Source of the DNA: JBBDNT01 sp040877445 | Lineage (GTDB): Bacteria > Planctomycetota > Planctomycetia > Planctomycetales > Planctomycetaceae | NCBI GenBank assembly: GCA_040877445.1 | Contig: JBBDNT010000127.1 | Coordinates: forward strand, 1 to 28,636 | DNA: 28,636 nucleotides | Direction: 5' to 3' | In this document: piece by piece, positions 23,188 through 28,636 of the stretch | How the letters are laid out: the number at the start of each line of letters is the position of its first letter | Position numbering within the stretch: position 1 is the first letter of the stretch | The notes under the pieces: generated by a model | Seen by the model: the letters and a program-made list of their open reading frames with translations, nothing else | Told to the model about the DNA's origin: nothing | Databases searched by the model: none | Program-made: the position numbers and the translations under genes

Positions 23188-25590
23188 TCACGCCAGCCAG
23201 CTTTCCCAAGGCAATCGCGACGCGAGCGCGAACGTCGCCCACGCGCCGAGATACGCGAGGATCGTCATGTAGGCGAAGGTGAACGCCGGCCATCGCCAAC
23301 TGTTGGTCTCGCGGCGGATGACCATCAGCGTCGCCGCGCATTGGGCGCACAGCGCGAAGAACACCATGATCGACAGAGCGACGGGGATCGTGTAGACCGG
23401 CGTGCCGTCCGCGCGGGTGGACGATTGCATCGCGGCACGCAGGCCCTCGTCTTCCTCGTCGACATCGCCGCCGAGGCTGTAGATCGTTCCCAGCGTGCCG
23501 ATGATGACCTCGCGGGCGGGGAACGAGGCGATCGCCCCCACGCCGATCTTCCAGTCCCAACCGAGCGGCTCGACGAACGGTTCGATGGCGTGCCCGGCCC
23601 GGCCGAGAAAGCTGCCGGCGATCAGTTCGCCGCGCTCCACGTTGATTTCTTCCCGCAGCGATTCGAGCCGGGCTTCCTGTTCCGCGGCGGGTTCTTCGAC
23701 GCCTTCCAGTACTTCGAGCTGCGCGACCAGCGCGTTCTCGCGGGCGTGGTCGCCGGGAAAATATCCCGCGGCCCAGACGACGATCATCGTCGCGAAAATC
23801 AGCGTGCCCGCCCGCACCACGAACGCCTTCGAGCGGTCGTACACGCGGCTGAGCACGATCCTGGGCGACGGCCATTTGTAGCTCGGCAATTCCATCACGA
23901 ACGGCGGCGTCTCTCCTTGGAAAAACGTCTTCTTCAACGTCCACGCCACCGGCACCGCGACCAGAACCCCCAGCGAATACATCGCGAACAACACCAGTCC
24001 GCCGATCAGCCACTTCTCGTCCGGCACGAAGAGCGCCGTGAGCAGCAGATACACCGGCAGCCGCGCCGAGCAGCTCATCAGCGGGGCGACCAGAATCGTC
24101 ACCATCCGGTCGCGGCGGTTTTCGATCACCCGCGTCGCCATGATTCCGGGAATCGCGCACGCGAACGACGACATCAACGGCACGAACGACTTCCCGGACA
24201 GTCCGATCGGCCGCATCAGCCGGTCCATCAGAAACGCCGCCCGCGCCATGTAGCCGCAGTCTTCCAAGAGCGCGATGAACAGGAACAGGATCGCGATCTG
24301 CGGCAGAAAGACCAGCACGCTGCCGACTCCGCCGATCACGCCGTCGACGATCAAGCTGCGCAGCGTGCCGGGGGACATCACGCCGGCGACCATGTCTCCC
24401 AAAGCGGCCGGTCCCGCTTCGACGAGTTGCATCACCGGGTCGGCAAGCAGGAAGATCGACACGAACACGACGAACATCACCGCGGCGAAGATCAGCATCC
24501 CCGCCACGCGGTGCGTGAGCACCCGGTCGATCGAATCGCTCGAAGTCACGACGCGCTCGCTCGGCCGCACGAGCACGCCGTCGAGAACCTCGCGGACCCA
24601 GGCGTAACGCACCTGCGCCTCGACGCCGGGAATTCGGCAGCCCGCTTGGCGCAGTCGTTCGCGAGCGGCTTTCAACCAGGATGCGAGATCGTCCGACGTG
24701 CGACGCTCGAACCGCTCTTCGACCGCCCCGCCGACATCGAGCAGCATCCGCTCGACCAGGTAACGCGGCGGCGGCTCCACGCCGTTCGATTCCGCGAGTT
24801 TCGCTTCGAGTCGCTCGCACTCGGCGTAGAATGCATCGGGAAACAGGCTGGGGCGATGCGAAGTGGACGCGCCGTCCGCGCTTTCCCCCTCACTCTTGGG
24901 ATCGAAGTGGGGTGGCTGGGGTCGATCCGCCGCGGGTCGGCCTCCACGCCCGGCGAGGTCGCCCGGCGGATCGCCCCCAGCGATGGGCGGGCACGTCGGC
25001 GATTCGCTGGGGGCTCCGCTTCGCTTCGACCCCAGCCACCCGTCCGTTGCTTCATCCGCCGCCGCGACTTGCACGATCGCCTCGCGGACCGCTTCGATGC
25101 CGCGCCGCTTGTGGGCCGAAGTGGGAATCACCGGCACGCCGAGCCGCTCTTCGAGGGCCGCGGCGTCGATCGTCATGCCGCGCTGCCCGGCCAGGTCGCT
25201 CATGTTGAGGACGACGACCGTGGGGAGCCGCAGGTCGAGCACCTGGCTGACGAGATACAGGTTGCGTTCGAGGTTCGATGCATCGACGATGCACACCACC
25301 GCGTCGATCGCCCCCACGTCGCGCTGCCGGCCGAGAAGCACGTCGACCGAGACGAGTTCATCCAGCGAGCGCGGCGAAAGGCTGTAGGTTCCCGGCAGAT
25401 CGACGAGCCGCACTTCGCGGCCGCCGCACCTCATTCGGCCGAGTTTCTTTTCGACCGTCACGCCGGGAAAGTTCGCGACGCGAGCCTGCATCCCGGCGAG
25501 CGCGTTGAACAGCGTGCTCTTGCCGGTGTTCGGGTTGCCGATCAAGGCAACCGTCAACGGCCGAACGGGAGCGGAGGGGAGGGCGGTCAT
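23188..25590 (-). CDS. feoB: ferrous iron transport protein B
   Basis: An 800-residue Fe(II) transporter of the inner membrane. The N-terminal G domain has G1 GNPNTGKST (18-26), G2-region NFPGVT (40-45), G3 DLPGTYSLSP (64-73), G4 NMSD (129-132) and the G5-like SAHK (158-161). The core has the expected helices and family signatures SSFACAIPGI and SCSARLPVY, plus CAQCAAT near the C-terminus. A charged coil (LEGVEEPAAEQEARLESL) sits in a loop between helices, as in other FeoB proteins. Residues about 184-227 are an unusual Pro/Gly/Ser-rich insert between the G domain and its helical spacer, encoded by a palindromic element (24910-25041). ATG 25590 is chosen because the longer frame upstream (to 25710) is only heptamer-repeat DNA. 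It follows feoA in the same direction. Confidence 0.96.
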   Translation of the reverse strand: MTALPSAPVRPLTVALIGNPNTGKSTLFNALAGMQARVANFPGVTVEKKLGRMRCGGREVRLVDLPGTYSLSPRSLDELVSVDVLLGRQRDVGAIDAVVCIVDASNLERNLYLVSQVLDLRLPTVVVLNMSDLAGQRGMTIDAAALEERLGVPVIPTSAHKRRGIEAVREAIVQVAAADEATDGWLGSKRSGAPSESPTCPPIAGGDPPGDLAGRGGRPAADRPQPPHFDPKSEGESADGASTSHRPSLFPDAFYAECERLEAKLAESNGVEPPPRYLVERMLLDVGGAVEERFERRTSDDLASWLKAARERLRQAGCRIPGVEAQVRYAWVREVLDGVLVRPSERVVTSSDSIDRVLTHRVAGMLIFAAVMFVVFVSIFLLADPVMQLVEAGPAALGDMVAGVMSPGTLRSLIVDGVIGGVGSVLVFLPQIAILFLFIALLEDCGYMARAAFLMDRLMRPIGLSGKSFVPLMSSFACAIPGIMATRVIENRRDRMVTILVAPLMSCSARLPVYLLLTALFVPDEKWLIGGLVLFAMYSLGVLVAVPVAWTLKKTFFQGETPPFVMELPSYKWPSPRIVLSRVYDRSKAFVVRAGTLIFATMIVVWAAGYFPGDHARENALVAQLEVLEGVEEPAAEQEARLESLREEINVERGELIAGSFLGRAGHAIEPFVEPLGWDWKIGVGAIASFPAREVIIGTLGTIYSLGGDVDEEDEGLRAAMQSSTRADGTPVYTIPVALSIMVFFALCAQCAATLMVIRRETNSWRWPAFTFAYMTILAYLGAWATFALASRLPWESWLA
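24910..25041. repeat. cruciform-type palindromic element in frame within feoB
   Basis: A perfect 16-bp outer inverted repeat (GGGTGGCTGGGGTCGA at 24910-24925, complement at 25026-25041) encloses two hairpins: GATCCGCCG/CGGCGGATC (24924-24932, 24964-24972) and GCCCCCAGCGA/TCGCTGGGGGC (24973-24983, 25004-25014). The whole folds as a multi-branched structure and spans 132 bases, exactly 44 codons, open on the feoB strand. Confidence 0.88.
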
Positions 25591-25600
25591 AAGGCGGGCG

Positions 25601-25716
25601 GCAGTCGGCAGTCGGCAGTAGGCAGTAAGCAGTAGGCAGTAAGCAGTAGGCAGTGAACGTCTCGTAACTCGTAACTCGTAACTCGTAACTCGTAACTCGT
25701 CACTCGTCACTCGTCA
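25601..25716. repeat. two heptamer tandem arrays between feoA and feoB
   Basis: Eight 7-base units of GCAGTNN (25601-25656: TCG/TCG/TAG/TAA/TAG/TAA/TAG/TGA endings), four bases, then eight units of CTCGTNA (25661-25716: five CTCGTAA then three CTCGTCA). The second array overlaps the last codons and stop of the upstream feoA (TGACGAG on that strand). The period resembles the short tandemly repeated repetitive heptamers described in cyanobacteria. Confidence 0.9.
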
Positions 25717-25927
25717 CCCGCACGCGGCGGGCTTCCTTGGCGCGGAGGGAGATCGCGTAGCCGCGCACGCGGTATTCGATCGGATCCCCCAAGGGGGCGA
25801 AGCCGATCACTTCGATCCGCTCGCCGTCGGTCAGGCCCATTTCCATCAGTCGGCAGGCGATGCCGTCTTCGCCGTCGATGGCGACGATTCGCGCCCGCTG
25901 GCCTTCGGCGAGGGTGTCGAGCGTCAT
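25700..25927 (-). CDS. feoA: FeoA family protein (second copy)
   Basis: A 75-residue SH3-like FeoA protein, MTLDTLAEGQRARIVAIDGE and onwards through CRLMEMGLTDGERIEVIGFAPLGDP to a C-terminal VRGYAISLRAKEARRVRV. The MEMGL core is the family hallmark. FeoA is a small cytoplasmic partner that modulates FeoB. ATG 25927 overlaps the preceding stop codon as TGATG, indicating translational coupling; ATG 25936 with GGTGG upstream is an alternative. The C-terminus (TSDE and stop) is coded by heptamer-repeat DNA, suggesting the repeat array replaced or reshaped the natural 3' end. FeoB begins about 110 bases downstream, across the arrays. Confidence 0.92.
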   Translation of the reverse strand: MTLDTLAEGQRARIVAIDGEDGIACRLMEMGLTDGERIEVIGFAPLGDPIEYRVRGYAISLRAKEARRVRVTSDE

Positions 25928-26160
25928 CAAGGGCATTCCAGTTCCACCAGGACGAACGCGGCCTGCTCGCCGCGGAAGGAGAGGCGGTGGTCTTCGAGCG
26001 CGATGATGCAGGGGGAACCCGGCCGCACCATGCGAATCGCCGCCCCGGCCCGGAAGCCCATTTCTTCGAGGCGTCCGACCAATTCCAAGCGGCCATGCAC
26101 GTCGTGAATCCGCCCGCGCTCGCCGGCCCGCAACATTTCGAGGGGAACGACCTGCGGCAC
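25927..26160 (-). CDS. feoA: FeoA family protein (first copy)
   Basis: A 77-residue FeoA protein starting (M)PQVVPLEMLRAGERGRIHD, with the family core LEEMGFRAGAAIRMVRPGSP and a C-terminal ALEDHRLSFRGEQAAFVLVEL. GTG 26160 is chosen because GGAG lies seven bases upstream and the result matches usual FeoA N-termini; TTG 26190 and ATG 26136 are in frame but lack a ribosome-binding site. It is the first gene of the feo transcript, with promoter and operator just upstream. The stop overlaps the start of the second feoA. The two copies are clearly diverged, so this is an old duplication rather than a recent one, and they may form a heteromeric FeoB partner. Confidence 0.9.
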   Translation of the reverse strand: MPQVVPLEMLRAGERGRIHDVHGRLELVGRLEEMGFRAGAAIRMVRPGSPCIIALEDHRLSFRGEQAAFVLVELECP

Positions 26161-26202
26161 GACGCGGCTCCGAATCGGGGAGAACTCCAATCGGCGGATC
26201 GC

Positions 26203-26223
26203 AATTGAGACTCAATCTCAATT
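26203..26223 (-). promoter_or_regulatory. Fur-like operator of the feo operon
   Basis: A perfect inverted repeat AATTGAGA-N5-TCTCAATT, AT-rich in a very GC-rich context. It resembles Fur boxes of the TGAGAAT-N-ATTCTCA type and lies just after the predicted transcription start. A Fur or DtxR/MntR-family repressor bound here would block feo expression when iron is sufficient. The identity of the regulator is inference. Confidence 0.65.
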
Positions 26224-26233
26224 CGCCGGCGCC

Positions 26234-26262
26234 ATTCTAACCGCCCGCCTCGTCCCTCACAA
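26234..26262 (-). promoter_or_regulatory. sigma-70 promoter of the feo operon
   Basis: On the minus strand TTGTGA (26257-26262) and TAGAAT (26234-26239) are separated by exactly 17 bases. The predicted start near 26227 gives a leader of about 67 bases to GTG 26160, with the operator at about +4 to +24. Confidence 0.6.
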
Positions 26263-26314
26263 TGCCCGCCACTCCATTCGTCCGAAGTCCGCCACTGGAC
26301 CCCCGCGAGCGCTC

Positions 26315-26704
26315 TGTACGTCCATTCTGCCGGAATGGACGTGGTGAGCGAGCTGGCGATGTCCGGAAGGGCAATCGTCTGCCGTGATCGAACGGCCGCC
26401 CGATTCCGTGACCATCCAGCCGCAATTCGCGACCGTGCTCCACGATTCGGGCGATCGTTTGCGGCGAGCGTCACACTGCGCACCACGTCTCGCCCGGCAG
26501 GCGGGACGTACTTGTACGTCCATTCTGCCGGAATGGACGTGGTGAGCGGGATCGCGGGGACCGGAACGTCGTCGGGCTCCCGTGATCGCACGGCTTCGCC
26601 TGTGGCGACCCCGGAACGATGCAACCATTGCGTACGACCGAACCGCCGCACTTCGGTGACTTCGGCCGTGCGCTCCACGTCCCGCCCGGCAGGCGGGACG
26701 TACT
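26315..26704. repeat. cluster of two palindromic modules in a gene-free stretch
   Basis: Module A (ACGTCCATTC-TGCCG-GAATGGACGT, flanked by TGT and GGTGAGCG) occurs at 26315-26350 and 26513-26548. Module B (ACGTCCCGCC-CGGCA-GGCGGGACGT type) occurs at 26483-26512 and 26675-26704. B and A abut at 26483-26548, with outer CCACGTC and GACGTGG also complementary, forming a branched palindrome. Apart from these and the feo promoter, 26224-26818 has nothing gene-like. Confidence 0.8.
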
Positions 26705-26818
26705 GTATCCGCGACCGACTCCTGTCGATCCCGTCGGCCTGATCCATTAGAATGGACCACCGGAGATCGGGCCGCGAATTCGACTCCTCCGCCGCGCTCC
26801 ATCGGATCGACTCTTCCC

Positions 26819-28339
26819 ATGCCTCACGGACGGCTGTTCCATTTCGCCCTCGCCGTCGTCGTCGCGCATCTGGCGGTCGTCGCCGCGGCCGGTTCGGCGA
26901 CCGGTCAATCCGCCGCCGATTACGCCGCGCTCGAGAAGGTGCAGCACGAGCACGAAGACTTGCGTGTCGCGTACGATCGCCGCTTGCAGGAATTGCTCGC
27001 GGATTGCGACCGCGAGGGACTCGCAGACGAGGCGGCGGTGATTCGCGCGTTGTCGAACCGCCGCGACCCGGAGAAGCTGCAGGTCCGCACCCTGCCGCGG
27101 CATGTGCAGGAACCGCTCTCGGCGGAACTCGCGCCGGTACGGCTCGAGGCGTTGAAGAGCCTCCGCCGGATCCGCGGCGATCATGCGGCCGAACTGTATC
27201 TCCTCTCGCGGCGGGCGGTGGCGCGCGGGTTTTCGAGTTATGCCTACGGAGTGCTGCAGGACGTCGTCGCCGCCGATCCCGATCACGCGGCGGCCCGCCG
27301 ACTGCTGGGCTTCGTCCGCAGCGGGGACGAGTGGGTCACGCCGTTCGAGAAGCAGCAGTCGTTGCGGAACGTCTGGCACGACAAGTACGGCTGGCTCCCG
27401 AAGGCGCACGTGGAACGCTACGAGAAAGGCGAGCGTTATCTGAACCGCCGCTGGGTTTCGGCCGCGCAAGAGGCGGAAATCCGCCGCGATTTCCGCCACG
27501 CCTGGGAAATCCGCACCGAGCATTTTCTGGTGAAGACGAACCACAGCCTGGAGCGCGGCGTCGAAGTGGCGCGGAAGCTGGAAATCTTCCACGACTATTT
27601 CGTCCGCACGTTCGCCGGCTTCTTCAATACGCCGCAGCAGTTGCGGCAACTGTTCGAGGGAGGGGCCGCCCGCTCGCCGCGGGTCGCGAACCCGAAGCCC
27701 TACGTCGTCTACTACTACCGCACGAAGGACGAATACCAGCAGACGCTGATCGGCAAGATCCCGCAGATCGGCATCACCAACGGACTGTATTACACCACCG
27801 ACCGCATCTCGTACTTCTTCCACGACGAAGACGTCGAGCCGACCCTCTATCACGAGGCGACGCACCAGATGTTCTACGAAAGCGTGGCTGGCGACCGCAT
27901 GATCGCCGAGGCGGGGAACTTCTGGATCATCGAGGGGATCGCCTGTTATCTCGAATCGTTCCGCGTGGAGAACGGCAGCTACTCGGTGGGCGATCCGAAT
28001 TACGTGCGGTTCCTCAACGCCCGCTTCCGCTATCTGAACGACGGCTATTACGTCCCGCTGGCGCGGTTCGCCAGCCACGGCATGCGGGCGTTCCAGATGG
28101 ATACGCAAAACATCGCCCGCAACTACAGCCAGGCGTCGGGACTGGCGCACTTCTTCATGCACCACGACGGCGGCCGCCACCGCGACGCACTGGTGACGCA
28201 CCTGACGCAACTCTACGCCTCGCGCCCGGACCGCGTGCAATCGCTGGCCGAACTCACCGGCGTGAGCTTCGCGGAATTGGACAAGCAATATGGCGAATAC
28301 ATGAAAGCGATGGAGGCGAAGACGCGAGGCGAACGATGA
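26819..28339 (+). CDS. secreted zinc metalloprotease-like protein (DUF1570-like)
   Basis: A 506-residue protein with a signal peptide (hydrophobic residues about 6-24, cleavage probably near ATG-QSA). An N-terminal helical part (30-200) includes a TPR-like stretch (SYAYGVLQDVVAADPDHAAARRLLG). The C-terminal half holds the zincin motif H345-E-A-T-H349 followed by E372 in IEGIACYLES, the spacing of gluzincin peptidases with E346 as catalytic base. This arrangement matches DUF1570-type proteins common in planctomycetes. The preceding YYTTDRISYFFHDEDVEPTL forms the usual strand before the helix. The likely role is an extracytoplasmic peptidase of unknown substrate. The sequence before ATG 26819 lacks a clear ribosome-binding site; the start is chosen for the signal peptide. 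Confidence 0.83.
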   Translation: MPHGRLFHFALAVVVAHLAVVAAAGSATGQSAADYAALEKVQHEHEDLRVAYDRRLQELLADCDREGLADEAAVIRALSNRRDPEKLQVRTLPRHVQEPLSAELAPVRLEALKSLRRIRGDHAAELYLLSRRAVARGFSSYAYGVLQDVVAADPDHAAARRLLGFVRSGDEWVTPFEKQQSLRNVWHDKYGWLPKAHVERYEKGERYLNRRWVSAAQEAEIRRDFRHAWEIRTEHFLVKTNHSLERGVEVARKLEIFHDYFVRTFAGFFNTPQQLRQLFEGGAARSPRVANPKPYVVYYYRTKDEYQQTLIGKIPQIGITNGLYYTTDRISYFFHDEDVEPTLYHEATHQMFYESVAGDRMIAEAGNFWIIEGIACYLESFRVENGSYSVGDPNYVRFLNARFRYLNDGYYVPLARFASHGMRAFQMDTQNIARNYSQASGLAHFFMHHDGGRHRDALVTHLTQLYASRPDRVQSLAELTGVSFAELDKQYGEYMKAMEAKTRGER

Positions 28340-28424
28340 TTCACTGGTTAGCCGCCGATGCTCCAGGTCAGCCGCGACCCGACAGGGGAGCGCGGCTCGC
28401 TCGAGCACTGCGAGGCGGCCGCCT

Positions 28425-28636
28425 TCACAGTTGCAGCTTGTCCTTGCTGAGCATCACGGGGCGGCCGTTTTGGATTGTGGTCGAGAGGCGGCCGTGGACT
28501 TCGTAGGGGCCGACGCCTTTCGTTTGCAACAGGTGTTGCGTCTCGCCCTTGGCCGCGTCGAAGATGCGGAGCTCGAAGTCTTGCCGGTCCGCGAGCCGCG
28601 TCACGAGGTGCTCGCCGCCGAACAGTTCCGGCAAGA
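28425..28636 (-). CDS. C-terminal part of an unidentified protein (runs off window)
   Basis: An open frame enters from the right edge and stops at 28425, giving about 70 residues. It includes LVTRLADRQDFELRIFDAAK, then HLLQTKGVGPYEVHGRLSTT and ends SKDKLQL. The alternation suggests beta strands, as in a beta-propeller or sandwich C-terminus, but no family can be assigned. The true start lies outside the window; an internal ATG at 28634 is not evidence of a start. It converges with the metalloprotease-like gene, with 85 bases between stops and no obvious hairpin terminator. Confidence 0.6.
   Translation of the reverse strand, partial: LPELFGGEHLVTRLADRQDFELRIFDAAKGETQHLLQTKGVGPYEVHGRLSTTIQNGRPVMLSKDKLQL

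Noticed and set aside
20977..25635. 1552-codon plus-strand frame
   Set aside because: Antisense to the fusion gene, the FeoB-associated gene and feoB, all of which are recognisable; composition is Arg/Glu/His/Val shadow type.
25591..25710. N-terminal extension of feoB (residues like TSYELRVT and LLLTAYC)
   Set aside because: It is translation of heptamer tandem DNA and overlaps the feoA stop; FeoB proteins begin close to the G1 motif.
26335..26742. Open frames on both strands over the repeat cluster
   Set aside because: They are translations of palindromic modules A and B (recurrent STSRPAGGTY or TSIPAEWTY strings), not genes.
1..28636. tRNA, rRNA, integrase or IS transposase genes
   Set aside because: None could be recognised; the repeats here have no transposase gene within the window.

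Overview
The window looks like part of a planctomycete chromosome, assembled as a draft scaffold with two 100-base N gaps. The sequence is very GC-rich. The content fits that group: a cysteine-rich YTV-repeat cell-wall protein, two secreted PQQ-like beta-propeller proteins, a very long disordered membrane protein with three N-terminal membrane segments, an HExxH secreted protease of DUF1570 type, a small lysine-tailed protein, and many intergenic palindromic repeats.

Layout. 1-343: dispersed repeats. 344-1483 (+): secreted SGNH-like protein. 1492-5359 (-): a tight cluster of a lysine-tailed small protein, a polytopic GT-C/DUF6798-like membrane protein and a PQQ-like lipoprotein. 5519-6055 (+): acidic hypothetical protein. 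6416-6760 (-): His-rich secreted protein. 6780-7510: repeat-rich, no gene. 7584-11081 (+): 1165-aa membrane/disordered protein behind an extended -10 promoter. 11362-13878 (+): 838-aa PQQ-like protein. 13964-14326 (+): zinc-ribbon membrane protein. 14621-15250 (+): MobA-like nucleotidyltransferase. 15508-17533 (-): YTV protein. 18079-19173 (+): diguanylate cyclase. 19234-22569 (-): vanadium-haloperoxidase domain fused to an FG-GAP/ASPIC-UnbV propeller. 22768-26160 (-): ferrous-iron locus feoA-feoA-feoB plus a FeoB-associated Cys protein, with promoter and a Fur-like operator. 26224-26800: repeats, no gene. 26819-28339 (+): secreted metalloprotease-like protein. 28425-28636 (-): C-terminus of a gene that runs off the window.

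The feo genes act together in Fe(II) uptake. The other genes are mostly unlinked single units for envelope or secreted proteins.

The most striking signal is a set of palindromic repeat elements. They sit between genes and also, in frame, inside genes: 108-bp tandem units in the membrane protein, a roughly 132-bp cruciform-forming element in feoB, and shorter palindromes in a PQQ protein and the haloperoxidase fusion. Both N gaps lie inside tandem repeats. In both cases, deleting the 100 Ns restores one continuous reading frame with an exact repeat junction. Heptamer tandem arrays are a second repeat class.
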